Made by a program: the position numbers and the translations under genes
From: JBCCCJ01 sp039029315
GTDB lineage: Bacteria > Bacteroidota > Bacteroidia > J057
Length of the DNA: 64,000 nucleotides
Assembly: GCA_039029315.1 (NCBI GenBank)
Contig: JBCCGK010000051.1
Span: 11,960-75,959 of the forward strand
Direction: 5' to 3'
Part shown: in pieces, positions 36,897 through 46,024 of the stretch
Numbering within the stretch: position 1 is the stretch's first letter
Layout of the letters: every line of letters starts with the position of its first letter
Notes under the pieces: generated by a model
Told to the model about the DNA's origin: nothing
The model's database searches: none
What the model saw: the letters and a program-made list of their open reading frames with translations, nothing else

Positions 36897-37640
36897 ATGA
36901 TGAAAATTCTTGTCTGCATAAGCCACGTTCCAGATACTACTACAAAAATTCAATTTGAGGCTGATGGGAGTAAACTCAATACTTCTGGCGTTACGTTCGT
37001 GATCAATCCTTATTGCGAATACGGATTATCCAGAGCGATTGGATTGAAAGAAGAAGGAAAATCCGTCCATATTACAGCTTGTTGTGTAGGTGGACCAGAA
37101 GTAGAGCCCACACTCCGCAAGGCATTGGCAATCGGTGCCAATGATGCCGTGCGAATCAATGCCAATCCGGTAGAATCTGGTTTCGTCGCAAAACAAATCG
37201 CTGAATATGCAAGAAACAAGGAATTTTCCATCATTTTTACAGGAAAAGAATCAATAGACTTCAATGGATCCATGGTTCCTGGCATGATTGCGGAAATGTT
37301 GAGCTACTCTTTTGTCTCATTTGCTACCCATATGGAGATGACAGGAGACGAAACAGCAATCGTAAAACGGGAAATAGATGGCGGGATGGAGATCATGGAT
37401 GTCAAGCTTCCAACAGTCATCAGCTGCCAGAAAGGCATTTCTGAATGGCGAATTCCCAACATGCGCGGGATCATGGCAGCGCGAAAAAAACCATTGTCTG
37501 TGGTCAGTCCGGTCGACATTAGCCCCACTGCTTCAACAATCAATCTCAGTCCTCCTCCAGCAAAAGAAGCATGCCGATATTTTGAACCAGACAATGCAAG
37601 CACTCTTGCCAGAGCACTGAACGACAAAGGCCTTATCTGA
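36897..37640 (+). CDS. etfB: electron transfer flavoprotein subunit beta
   Basis: 247 residues. It begins MKILVCISHVPDT (the first or second of two consecutive ATGs) and carries ETF-beta landmarks: the AMP-binding region TACCVGGPEVEPTLRKALAIGANDA, the loop GKESIDFNGSMVPGMIAEML, and the recognition loop LPTVISCQKGISEWRIPNMRGIM. With EtfA it shuttles electrons from acyl-CoA and other dehydrogenases to the quinone pool through ETF-quinone oxidoreductase, whose gene is not in this window. The etfA gene follows after 71 nt. Confidence 0.95.
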   Translation: MMKILVCISHVPDTTTKIQFEADGSKLNTSGVTFVINPYCEYGLSRAIGLKEEGKSVHITACCVGGPEVEPTLRKALAIGANDAVRINANPVESGFVAKQIAEYARNKEFSIIFTGKESIDFNGSMVPGMIAEMLSYSFVSFATHMEMTGDETAIVKREIDGGMEIMDVKLPTVISCQKGISEWRIPNMRGIMAARKKPLSVVSPVDISPTASTINLSPPPAKEACRYFEPDNASTLARALNDKGLI

Positions 37641-37711
37641 TTGCAAATGTCCACATTATTGGGCCATTTACTTCTTTTTTCCTATTTGTAACACCTCACT
37701 TATCCATATCC

Positions 37712-38686
37712 ATGTCCGTATTAGTTTTTGCAGAAAACTCTCAAGGCATCTTCAAAAAACCAACCTTCGAAGCAGCCAGCTATGGCTATGACCTCGCCCA
37801 GGCACTCGGGACTGATGTATGTGCTGTTTCGGTCGGAATGGTCGATCAGAATGAATTGGCCAAACTCGGAACTTATGGTGTCTCTCGTGTATTCTCTGTG
37901 AGCAATGAACAACTCAATTCATTTGCCAATGCAGCATATGCAAGTGCGATTCACAAAGTCTCCAAACAAATAGAGGCAAGTGTCATTGTCTTATCAGAAA
38001 CCTATAATGGGCGCGCAATAGCACCAAGAGTGGCTGTCAAGTCCAAAGCCTCTGTGATGCCTGGCTTGATGTCCTTGGTCGATACTGCGAATCATTTTCA
38101 GGCCCAAAGACTATCCTATTCAGGAAAAGGCGTACAAAGCTTGCAAGCATCTGGAGACAAGCTATTGATTACTGTCCGAAAAAATGGGTACAAGATTGAT
38201 GAAAATCCTGTTGAAGTCACCATCGAAGAGGTGTCTTACTCCCCGGATTTCAATAGTCTGAATGCCCTGGCCAAAGAAATCGTCAAGGCATCAGATGGAA
38301 TTTCTCTTACAGAAGCAGACAATGTTGTCTCGGCAGGACGGGGAATGAAAGGGCCAGAAAATTGGGGCATGATCGAAGAATTGGCAAACTTGATTGGTGC
38401 AGCTACGGCCTGCTCTAAGCCCACTGCAGATATGGGCTGGCGTCCTCATCACGAACACGTCGGCCAGACTGGAATCCAGATTTCTCCCAATCTGTATATC
38501 GCGATCGGGATTTCTGGTGCAATTCAGCATCTGGCTGGTGTAAGTTCTTCCAAGAACATTGTTGTCATCAACAAAGATCCAGAGGCTCCTTTTTTCAAAA
38601 TCGCTGATTTTGGGGTCGTAGGAGACTTGTTTGATGTTGTTCCACAACTCATTAATGAAATCAAATCCATCAAGGCAGAGGGATAA
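37712..38686 (+). CDS. etfA: electron transfer flavoprotein subunit alpha
   Basis: 324 residues, normal length. The C-terminal FAD domain is complete: VSAGRGMKGPENW, PTADMGWRPHHEHVGQTG, and YIAIGISGAIQHLAGVSSSKNIVVINKDPEAPFF. The N-terminal domain contacts EtfB. It forms the FAD-bearing heterodimer with the preceding gene's product in fatty-acid and amino-acid oxidation. Confidence 0.96.
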   Translation: MSVLVFAENSQGIFKKPTFEAASYGYDLAQALGTDVCAVSVGMVDQNELAKLGTYGVSRVFSVSNEQLNSFANAAYASAIHKVSKQIEASVIVLSETYNGRAIAPRVAVKSKASVMPGLMSLVDTANHFQAQRLSYSGKGVQSLQASGDKLLITVRKNGYKIDENPVEVTIEEVSYSPDFNSLNALAKEIVKASDGISLTEADNVVSAGRGMKGPENWGMIEELANLIGAATACSKPTADMGWRPHHEHVGQTGIQISPNLYIAIGISGAIQHLAGVSSSKNIVVINKDPEAPFFKIADFGVVGDLFDVVPQLINEIKSIKAEG

Positions 38687-38748
38687 ATTCTATTTTGTTC
38701 CTTGGCTACGGTTGATTATCTTCAAGAAATTAGCTAAACGATTGATCG

Positions 38749-39417
38749 GTGCAACAGAAAATTCGGCTAGAAATCATCGGACTATCTTCCAGTCATTCAC
38801 AAATTGGGCATTATGCACTTGTGTTGGGGGAAAGTAATGGGAACCGCAGGCTCCCAATTATTATAGGTGGAGGGGAAGCGCAAGCCATCGCGTTGGAGCT
38901 TGAGAACATCAAGACCAATCGTCCGATGACCCATGACCTGATTTTCAACCTTGCCAGACATTTTGATATCAATCTCGTCGAAGTCATCATCAATGACCTT
39001 CAGGAGGGGATCTTCTATGCGAGACTCATTCTGGAAGTGGATGGGGAAATTCATGAAATCGACAGCCGCCCAAGTGATGCGGTTGCCATAGGGGTTCGAT
39101 TCAAAGTTCCCATTTTCAGCTATGAAAGTGTCCTAGAGGAGGCCGGCATTGTCATTGACGATGAAGAGAGCAGCTCAGATTCGACCAAGTATGGTGAAGA
39201 ACCTGGCGAATTCTCTCTGGCAGAAGTAGAAAAATCCGATCCCATTGAGGAAGAAGATGAGCCCATCAGAAAGTCTGTCCGGCGCAGGGCCAATAGAGAT
39301 CATTCCAAGGAAAATATTGGCAAATTGATGAAACAGCTGGATGAAGCAATTGCAGGTGAAGACTATGAGAAAGCTGCTCAACTTCGAGATGAGATCAATC
39401 GCCTCAGTGATGATTGA
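38749..39417 (+). CDS. bifunctional nuclease (DUF151) family protein with C-terminal UVR motif
   Basis: 222 residues from a GTG at 38749; the start keeps the conserved N-terminus KIRLEIIGLSSSHSQIGHYAL. Residues 1-135 form the DUF151 bifunctional nuclease domain (LPIIIGGGEAQAIALELE; IDSRPSDAVAIGVRFKVPIF). An acidic linker leads to a C-terminal UvrB/UvrC-like UVR helical pair (LDEAIAGEDYEKAAQLRDEI). DUF151 homologues have reported DNase/RNase activity; the role in Bacteroidota is unclear. It lies 62 nt after etfA and may be co-transcribed, ending at a strong terminator. Confidence 0.9.
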   Translation: MQQKIRLEIIGLSSSHSQIGHYALVLGESNGNRRLPIIIGGGEAQAIALELENIKTNRPMTHDLIFNLARHFDINLVEVIINDLQEGIFYARLILEVDGEIHEIDSRPSDAVAIGVRFKVPIFSYESVLEEAGIVIDDEESSSDSTKYGEEPGEFSLAEVEKSDPIEEEDEPIRKSVRRRANRDHSKENIGKLMKQLDEAIAGEDYEKAAQLRDEINRLSDD

Positions 39418-39453
39418 GTGAATCTGCGAATTCTATGTTCACCTAAATAGAAG

Positions 39454-39498
39454 CAGGGGGATAAGGCTCAAACACCTTATCCCCCTGTTCCTTTTTTT
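39454..39498 (+). terminator. strong terminator between convergent nuclease and TonB-like genes
   Basis: A perfect 13-bp stem (CAGGGGGATAAGG 39454-39466 / CCTTATCCCCCTG 39475-39487), 8-nt loop and a T-rich tail. It lies 37 nt after one stop codon and 17 nt from the convergent one, so it may block read-through both ways, though only the plus strand has a good T-run. Confidence 0.9.
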
Positions 39499-39514
39499 GC
39501 GTCCTCTCCTCTAT

Positions 39515-40411
39515 CTAGCCTTTCAACTTGAATTTGATAGTATAGCGAACTTTCTGATTTACTTGAGAAGTTCCTGGAGGAAGAGCACTGAAACGAAATT
39601 TCTGTATTCTATCTTTTCCAATTCGGACCAAGTCAGGAGTTGTGTACACACCTACTGGTCGAACATAGACCACACGGCCGCTTGGACTAATGGTGAATTC
39701 GAAAGTTACGGATCCTTCTTCTTGGGAGTTATAGTTTCCGAGGGCAGAAGGATTCAACCAACTCCGTCCCTTGATTCCACCATCACTGCCTGTACCAAAT
39801 GTATACAAAGCATTGGGGTCAATGACTTCGACATCCGGGGAACCCGAATTGCCAACGCCATCTCCATTTCCCTGATTGGAGCCTGATGTTCCGTCATTCA
39901 GATCGAATTCCAGTTTTTCGTCCGCCTTGGTATCTGTTGGTTTGTCCACCTTTACAGGATCTGGGGTTGGCTGCTTGGGAGGCTCTTCTACCGGAGGTGT
40001 TTCTACCTTAGGAGGAACCGGATCAGGTACCGGATCAGGCGTAGGAGGAGGATCTGGAATTGTAACAGGAGAAGGCGCAGGATTGGTAATGTGTTCAATC
40101 GGTTGTGGCGCATTGTCCGTTACCTCTTGTACAGGTTGCGGGGTTGGCTCGACCACCTGCCGCGGTTTGGGCGTCGGATTAGCAACAGCTTTTTCAAAAT
40201 TGTTCACATTTTTGCTGCCTTGCTTATAATCCCCAAAATCAATTGCGCCAAGAACTTCGTAATTCTTTTCACCTATGGGGGGAACCCTATTCCTGTAGGC
40301 CGTCCAAATGAATGACAACAAGAGGAGGATAATAATAATTATCGTTGTCGCCACCGCACTGATGCGTTCATTCTTCCGTTCGAGGGCTTGTATTTCTGGA
40401 GCGATCAGCAT
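39515..40411 (-). CDS. TonB-like energy transducer
   Basis: 298 residues. One N-terminal membrane helix (AVATTIIIIILLLLSFIWTAY) is followed by a proline-rich periplasmic spacer (~75-150, with repeats such as PDPVPDPVPP), a Gly/Asn-rich linker, and a C-terminal TonB-type domain (~215-298) with the usual 'V.F.F.I...G.V..V...' pattern. TonB proteins transmit proton-motive force from ExbB/ExbD to outer-membrane receptors. No exbB or exbD is adjacent, so the partners must be elsewhere. It could equally be an AglR/GltG-type motor protein. Confidence 0.85.
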   Translation of the reverse strand: MLIAPEIQALERKNERISAVATTIIIIILLLLSFIWTAYRNRVPPIGEKNYEVLGAIDFGDYKQGSKNVNNFEKAVANPTPKPRQVVEPTPQPVQEVTDNAPQPIEHITNPAPSPVTIPDPPPTPDPVPDPVPPKVETPPVEEPPKQPTPDPVKVDKPTDTKADEKLEFDLNDGTSGSNQGNGDGVGNSGSPDVEVIDPNALYTFGTGSDGGIKGRSWLNPSALGNYNSQEEGSVTFEFTISPSGRVVYVRPVGVYTTPDLVRIGKDRIQKFRFSALPPGTSQVNQKVRYTIKFKLKG

Positions 40412-40736
40412 GATACTATTCTCAATTTAATCATACATTGTCGGACAGCTAATACTGTCTTTTACCCCAAAGAGTGGGGGTTGGGTTTCATTCCATAAAA
40501 AAAAATCTCTCTCAAGTAGCAAAAAATGCGGGAGATGTGCAATGAATTGATCCTTCTCCTCTTGCCTGTGTGAGGGGGCAAACTGGGGATCTTGAGAAAG
40601 GAAGGGCCCGAGTCAGATTGAGCCTCGTATACAAGAAGGGAGAGAATGAGAATCTTGCACAGAAGATGACACTTGTCCTCTCTTCGAGTGTCAGACACCT
40701 GACACCGAAACCACAGGAATTTTGTTACTTGCGGAC
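40412..40736. other. 325-nt intergenic region with a short perfect palindrome
   Basis: Divergent spacer between the TonB-like gene and a glycosyltransferase. The only clear structure is a 7-bp hairpin GTGTCAG-ACAC-CTGACAC at 40688-40705. No gene, no convincing -33/-7 pair, and no terminator with a T-run were found. Confidence 0.4.
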
Positions 40737-41441
40737 ATGGCATCCGCTTTCCCACGCATACATGTGATTATTCCTGCCTTTAATGAGGCTGAGTCGATTC
40801 AGAAAGTTCTGGCAGATATTCCTGATGGCCTGGCTGAAGAAGTCATTGTCGCCAGCAATGGCTCGACCGACGCAACGGAAGACAATGCCCGTCTTGCTGG
40901 CGCAACTGTAGTCAGAGAAGAGAGAAAAGGCTATGGGTATGCCTGCCTGAAAGGAATGGCTCATATCGCCGCCAAACCACAAGACGAACATCCGGATATC
41001 GTCGTCTTTCTGGACGGAGATTATTCAGACTATCCAGAGGAAATGACCGATCTCATTCAGCCCATCGTCGAAAACGGGGCAGATATGGTCATAGGCTCCA
41101 GGGCATTGGGAGATAGGGAATCAGGTGCCATGCAACCACAGCAGATCTTCGGCAATTGGTTGGCGACCACCCTGATTCGCTGGTTATACAAAGTAGAATT
41201 TACTGATCTTGGGCCCTTTCGGGCCATTCGTTATGACAAACTCCTGCAAATCGATATGCAGGACACCACCTTTGGCTGGACGGTGGAGATGCAGGTCAAA
41301 GCCGCCAAATTGGGGCTTCAATCGGTAGAGGTACCGGTCAATTATAGAAGAAGAATCGGTGTATCTAAAGTCTCAGGTACCATCAAAGGAACAATCCTGG
41401 CGGGCTACAAGATTCTTTGGACAATATTCAAGCTCTTATAA
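40737..41441 (+). CDS. family 2 glycosyltransferase (dolichol-phosphate-mannose-synthase-like)
   Basis: 234 residues from the ATG at 40737 (a TTG five codons upstream is less likely). The GT-A fold is clear: IPAFNEAESIQKVL, ASNGSTDAT, and the metal-binding DxD in VFLDGDYSDYPEEM, followed by GSRALG and TFGWTVEMQVKA. Such enzymes transfer a sugar from a nucleotide donor, often to a polyprenyl phosphate. There are no membrane helices. A cellulose-synthase-like transferase gene follows after 29 nt, which suggests a shared pathway for a surface glycan. Confidence 0.9.
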   Translation: MASAFPRIHVIIPAFNEAESIQKVLADIPDGLAEEVIVASNGSTDATEDNARLAGATVVREERKGYGYACLKGMAHIAAKPQDEHPDIVVFLDGDYSDYPEEMTDLIQPIVENGADMVIGSRALGDRESGAMQPQQIFGNWLATTLIRWLYKVEFTDLGPFRAIRYDKLLQIDMQDTTFGWTVEMQVKAAKLGLQSVEVPVNYRRRIGVSKVSGTIKGTILAGYKILWTIFKLL

Positions 41442-41470
41442 CTTGCTGTTTGTAGAAAAAGAGGAGAACT

Positions 41471-42994
41471 TTGCACCAAATTTATCAAACTGTGTTCCTA
41501 CAAATTTTTGAATGGGTGGTTTTGGGTTTATATGGGCTAGCGATGATTTCCATCGTCTTGTATAGCCTGGGCCAGCTTCATTTGGTGGTGACCTTTCTCC
41601 GCAATCGCAAAAAGGTCTCTCCCGAACCCGCCCTGGTAGGCAACGACAACCTTCCCTTTGTCACCATCCAACTTCCCATCTACAACGAGCTATATGTGGT
41701 TGAGCGATTGCTGGACGCGATGGCTGCCATGGACTATCCCAAGGATTGTTTTGAAATTCAACTGCTGGATGATTCCACTGATGAGACCATTGAGGTTGCT
41801 GCCAAAAAAGTAGCTGAACTACGGGCAGCAGGACTTGACATCTCCCATGTCAGACGGCCTGAACGCGTAGGATTCAAGGCTGGTGCATTGGGTTATGGCT
41901 TAGACCTTGCCAAAGGTGATCTCATCGCCATATTTGATGCGGACTTTCTCCCACGTCCCAGCTATCTCAGAAGGGCTGTTGCCAATTTCACGGACCCAAA
42001 TATAGGAGTAGTACAAGCTCGGTGGGAACATATCAATCGGTCGTATTCAATTTTCACTGAAGCACAGGCTTTCCATTTGGATGCACACTTCACTGTCGAG
42101 CAATTCAGTCGAGGCAAAGGTGGCTACTATCTCAACTTCAATGGTACTGCGGGTGTATGGAGAAAAACATGCATCATTGATGCCGGTGGCTGGGAAGCAG
42201 ATACGCTGACAGAAGATCTGGATCTAAGTTATCGAGCCCAGATCAAAGGATGGCGGTTCCGATACATCGATGAAATTGGGGCACCAGCAGAATTGCCTGT
42301 AGAAATGGGCGCCATCAAGTCTCAGCAATATCGCTGGATGAAAGGCGGAGCAGAAGTCGCGCGTAAAATGTTGTGGAATGTCTGGAAATCTGACGCACCT
42401 TTCGTCCGAAAATTGCACGGAACGATGCACCTATTGTCTAGTTCGGTATTTCTGGTTGTCTTGATTCTGGGAACCATGAGTGTACCAATGCTCTGGTTAA
42501 AACATGAAGTCTTTCTTGGGCAGGTGGATTTCATGATTCTGCCTGTTACAGCACTGCTCACCAGTTTTGTCATCCTTGGAATGATGTATCTGGTTACCTT
42601 CAACCATCGCGAGGGAGGCTGGAAAGGAGGCCTGAAGCGACTGTTTTTGTTTTATATCCCCTTTCTGTCTTTCTCTATGGGCCTTTCTCTCCACAATAGC
42701 ATTGCCGTGATTCAAGGTTGGTGGGGAAAAAAAACACCATTCATTCGAACTCCAAAATTCAATACCCTTAAGAAGTCAGACAAATGGAAGCATGTCAAAT
42801 ACACCACTAGCAAAATCAGTCTGAGTGTATGGGGCGAACTCTTTCTGATGCTCTACTTCGCCTTTGGCATTGTGCTCGCCTTTCGCTTCGAGGATTTTAG
42901 CATCCTCCCTTTTCTGATCATGGAGCTGGTGGGATTTGGCGCAATGGGGATCTTCAGCTTGTTGCACTCCATGAGAAGAGTGAGTCCAGCCTAG
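41471..42994 (+). CDS. processive family 2 glycosyltransferase (cellulose synthase-like)
   Basis: 507 residues from a TTG at 41471, preceded by a good ribosome-binding sequence (GAGGAG, 8 nt before) that is rare in this window and supports this start. The complete processive GT2 set is visible: DD at 100-101 (LLDDSTDET), DxD at 156-158 (FDADF), TED at 247-249, and QxxRW at 285-289 (QQYRW). One membrane helix precedes the catalytic domain and about four follow. It polymerises a beta-glycan or adds glucose to a lipid at the inner membrane; the product is unknown. Confidence 0.92.
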   Translation: MHQIYQTVFLQIFEWVVLGLYGLAMISIVLYSLGQLHLVVTFLRNRKKVSPEPALVGNDNLPFVTIQLPIYNELYVVERLLDAMAAMDYPKDCFEIQLLDDSTDETIEVAAKKVAELRAAGLDISHVRRPERVGFKAGALGYGLDLAKGDLIAIFDADFLPRPSYLRRAVANFTDPNIGVVQARWEHINRSYSIFTEAQAFHLDAHFTVEQFSRGKGGYYLNFNGTAGVWRKTCIIDAGGWEADTLTEDLDLSYRAQIKGWRFRYIDEIGAPAELPVEMGAIKSQQYRWMKGGAEVARKMLWNVWKSDAPFVRKLHGTMHLLSSSVFLVVLILGTMSVPMLWLKHEVFLGQVDFMILPVTALLTSFVILGMMYLVTFNHREGGWKGGLKRLFLFYIPFLSFSMGLSLHNSIAVIQGWWGKKTPFIRTPKFNTLKKSDKWKHVKYTTSKISLSVWGELFLMLYFAFGIVLAFRFEDFSILPFLIMELVGFGAMGIFSLLHSMRRVSPA

Positions 42995-43327
42995 CAGGTA
43001 GAGGATTGGCTGAATTTCATTCCATAGCTTCATTATGTCCCTTTTTCAGCCCTGCGTCCTTGCAAAACGCCTCATTTAGTTTGGCTAAATTCCAATCGGT
43101 CAGTCTGGCGAGCTGCTGGTTTCGCGCCTGGAAGGTCTAAAAAATGGTCTCTAGCAAATTCCATAAAAACCCTCATACAGTCTCTTAGGCTTTTCCCGAT
43201 TTCTCCCAAAAACTTTCGCATGTAGGATGTAAGACAAGTTCTGCCCAGAAATGGGAGAATTGGTCAATATTTTGAGAATGGATTATTTCTTTTTCAAAAA
43301 TTCAATCATTAAGACTAAGTCGGAATT
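42995..43327. other. 333-nt intergenic region
   Basis: No coding frame with recognisable content. One small hairpin (ATTTAG / CTAAAT, 43074-43090) without T-run. The promoter of the next gene is presumably here but I cannot identify it. Confidence 0.35.
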
Positions 43328-44554
43328 GTGATCGGGAATTTTTTACCACCTCTTCTACCTTGCATCAATTCATTATTACACAAGTATTTATCGCAACGTT
43401 TCGCCTCCATTCTCTTCGTTGGCTCCTTTGCAGTATTTCTGGGATTGGGACCTAACTCATTCGCACAAATGAGCTTTCATGAAGAAGTTTCCCCACGAAT
43501 CGTTGGCTCTATGCCACGAGATGGAGCAGAAGGGATCATCCGAAATGCGTTCATCGCAGTTGGTCTGGACGTAGGAAAAGATGGGCTCGGGTTGGATATC
43601 GAGACAGTAAATGAAGAAAACATCAAACTCTATCCTCAACATGATCCCACCTCCTTGATCAAATCCTTTGTTGCCAGCAGCCAGATTCCCCTCAATATTA
43701 CCGTAGAGCCCTTACATGTATTGGCACCAAATACGACTTATGTGTTCGAGATTTCGGACTCTCTCAAAGACATGGCAGGCCGAAATTTTCCCGCATTCAG
43801 GATCACCTTTACGACCAGCGAGATTTCGCAGCCAAAATTTATCAGTATGAAGCGCTCCAAACCCAAACGACTCAAAGGATTCCGCCCAAAGGATGATCCC
43901 AATATTCTTCCGGCAGGCCCAAAACTCTATGCAGAACCAAAGGAGCAGGCAATTGCACACACAGAATCCCCAACGGAAGCCACCCCCCATTCACCGGAAT
44001 CCAATACTCCTCTGGCAGAATCCAAGCCATCCGCCAAACAACCTATCCATGAGGCCCAACAGGATCAGATCAGTAAGGAGACAAATCCGCCGGCGGTCGC
44101 TCAAGCTGCTAGCCCTCCTAAACCAGAAATGATGCCTACTCAGACAAATGCAGAGCAGAAAGAGGCCATCAGCATGGACAGTCCCCAGGCCAAGCCCGTA
44201 GGCAAGCCTGATGAAACAACTGATGAGAATAAGCCCATCGCCAATACAGAGTCTGTTGCCAACACAGAAATTGTCAAAGAAAGTAAGCCCAAGGCTGAAA
44301 GCATTGATTTTCCAAAATCCAGAGTCAAATCAGGAACCAAACTCCCCATTGCTTTCCTGATGCACCAAAAGAGGGGAATCAAATATATGATCAAAAATCC
44401 CGCTGGTAAGATCGTCAAACGGGGAACCAGTACCTTAAAAGCCGGACATTCAGGCAAGGGGATAGATGTCAGCACCTTGCCTCCAGGCAGGTATCGGATC
44501 AGTGTCAAGGTAGAGGAAAAAATCGTACATCATACCTTCGTGATTCTGAAATAA
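43328..44554 (+). CDS. secreted protein with Ig-like (Big_5) domain and T9SS-like C-terminal domain
   Basis: 408 residues from a GTG at 43328. A long leader with a hydrophobic core (SILFVGSFAVFLGLG) ends at NSFAQ. Residues ~55-165 form a Big_5/SbsA-like Ig domain (RIVGSMPRDGAEGI ... LAPNTTYVFEI ... RITFTTSE). Residues ~200-330 are a low-complexity Pro/Glu/Lys/Ala linker. The C-terminal ~75 residues look like a short sorting domain (LPPGRYRISVKVEEKIVHHTFVILK is its final strand pattern in outline: proline-glycine turn, then two beta-strands). Likely surface-exposed or secreted; ligand unknown. Confidence 0.75.
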   Translation: MIGNFLPPLLPCINSLLHKYLSQRFASILFVGSFAVFLGLGPNSFAQMSFHEEVSPRIVGSMPRDGAEGIIRNAFIAVGLDVGKDGLGLDIETVNEENIKLYPQHDPTSLIKSFVASSQIPLNITVEPLHVLAPNTTYVFEISDSLKDMAGRNFPAFRITFTTSEISQPKFISMKRSKPKRLKGFRPKDDPNILPAGPKLYAEPKEQAIAHTESPTEATPHSPESNTPLAESKPSAKQPIHEAQQDQISKETNPPAVAQAASPPKPEMMPTQTNAEQKEAISMDSPQAKPVGKPDETTDENKPIANTESVANTEIVKESKPKAESIDFPKSRVKSGTKLPIAFLMHQKRGIKYMIKNPAGKIVKRGTSTLKAGHSGKGIDVSTLPPGRYRISVKVEEKIVHHTFVILK

Positions 44555-44767
44555 TCCTGCCCTTCTTCCTCTTCGGAATGAGTCTATCTGCATGGGGTCG
44601 TGCCAGCTGTCCCAATTTGGTTTCTATCAAGAGTAGCTCATGATTTGCAGCTACGATATTCTATTTCCTTTGTGAAATTTCGTATAGCCCAATCTCTATG
44701 CAGAGCATGTGTGGATTTTTGTTAATTTCGCTTCGAACGGTCTTGTTGTTGGCCGAAAATCCACCTC

Positions 44768-45535
44768 ATGCGCATAAGCCTGACACAACACCTGATTTCC
44801 CTTAAAGCTTCTGGCCAAAAAGCTCTGGCTATATTAATTGATCCTGATCACATCACGCGCAAGGATGCGCGAGACCTGATTCGACAAGCAGAGGCACACA
44901 AGGTTGATGTCCTCATGGTTGGCGGAAGTCTGACAATCGATCAATCGATCCACGATCTTATTCCCTGGTTGAAAACACACACCCACATCCCGATTGTGTT
45001 GTTTCCGGGCAGCATTCTGCACATCGTCCCGGAGGCGGATGCCATCCTCTTGCTCTCCCTGATCAGTGGGCGCAATCCAGACTTACTGATTGGCAAACAT
45101 GTAGAAGCGGCTCCCCTTCTCCAGGCCAGTGGACTCGAACTGATGCCGACCGGCTATATGCTTATTGATGCAGGTTCGCCCACGACGGTCAATTATATGA
45201 GCAACACCTTCCCAATCCCTCATAACAAACCCCAGATTGCAGCCTGCACTGCACTTGCCGGAGAGCAACTTGGACTCAAGCATATCTATATGGATGGGGG
45301 AAGTGGGGCACAACGCACCATCTCCCCTCAAATGATCCGAGCAGTTGCAGATCGGATTCGTATTCCATTATTCGTCGGAGGAGGAATCAAAACCGGAAAA
45401 GATGCCAAAACAATTTGGGAATCCGGGGCTGACCTGATTGTGGTTGGCACTGTCCTGGAATCACCATCAGCCACCCATTTGTTGGAAGAACTGTCCACAG
45501 AAAAATTTCTTCTCAATCATCAGATTGCCCGCTAA
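44768..45535 (+). CDS. geranylgeranylglyceryl phosphate synthase family protein
   Basis: 255 residues, a TIM-barrel prenyltransferase of the PcrB/GGGPS family. Diagnostic stretches: ALAILIDPDHI near the N-terminus, MVGGSL, VLFPGS, LMPTGYMLID (the region controlling prenyl length), YMDGGSGA, and the phosphate-binding VGGGIKTG and VVGTVLE. It attaches a polyprenyl chain to sn-glycerol-1-phosphate through an ether bond, the first step of archaeal-type lipids. The Bacteroidota branch of the family is known to be active in vitro; its lipid product in vivo is not settled. Confidence 0.9.
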   Translation: MRISLTQHLISLKASGQKALAILIDPDHITRKDARDLIRQAEAHKVDVLMVGGSLTIDQSIHDLIPWLKTHTHIPIVLFPGSILHIVPEADAILLLSLISGRNPDLLIGKHVEAAPLLQASGLELMPTGYMLIDAGSPTTVNYMSNTFPIPHNKPQIAACTALAGEQLGLKHIYMDGGSGAQRTISPQMIRAVADRIRIPLFVGGGIKTGKDAKTIWESGADLIVVGTVLESPSATHLLEELSTEKFLLNHQIAR

Positions 45536-45596
45536 TTCAGGCAAATCAAGAAGAAACTTATCCGACCTTGAAAGAATTTATGTAAATTCGGCCCCT

Positions 45597-46013
45597 ATGA
45601 AACTCCATCTCTCTCTCCTTCTGGCTGGAATAGCTGGACTGTTCACCGCCTGTGGCCCTACCGCCCCTACAGAGGCTGAGGTTAGATCCCGGATTATCGG
45701 CACCTACTGTGAAGGGTGGAAATATCGACTGGAATTGACTGACTCCACCTATGTCAATCGGTCTGTCGAGCAAGGTGCATTTCGCAACTCAGTGAACCTG
45801 AGATGCAATGGTGCCTTCTCTCTTCGAATGGAAAATGATCAGTGGGTCATCAGTTTTGAAAAAGCTGAATGGCCACATGGAGCCATTGTATCCTGTGAGC
45901 AGGAATATGTCTTGTGGAACAAAGAGGAAGGATACACTGGTGGAGAAAATAGCATCACTATGCGAGCACCTCTGGATGGAAAAATCCTTGTAAAGGGTCC
46001 TTGCGACGAATAA
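45597..46013 (+). CDS. small putative lipoprotein
   Basis: 138 residues from the ATG at 45597; the frame continues upstream but overlaps the GGGP synthase gene, and only this start yields a lipoprotein signal (LLLAGIAGLFTAC). The mature protein is a small beta-rich domain with a META/lipocalin-like feel (IIGTYCEGWKYRLELTDSTY), containing paired cysteines. Function unknown. It lies 61 nt after the GGGP synthase gene and 11 nt before the FAH-family gene, so they are probably one transcript. Confidence 0.78.
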   Translation: MKLHLSLLLAGIAGLFTACGPTAPTEAEVRSRIIGTYCEGWKYRLELTDSTYVNRSVEQGAFRNSVNLRCNGAFSLRMENDQWVISFEKAEWPHGAIVSCEQEYVLWNKEEGYTGGENSITMRAPLDGKILVKGPCDE

Positions 46014-46024
46014 TTGTCCTTTTT

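Noticed and set aside
39876..40229. Gly/Ser/Thr-rich plus-strand frame
   Set aside because: Complement of the proline-rich spacer of the TonB-like gene; the repeats are an artefact of reading that strand.
43074..43090. ATTTAG/CTAAAT hairpin as a terminator
   Set aside because: The stem is short and AT-rich with no T-run on either strand.
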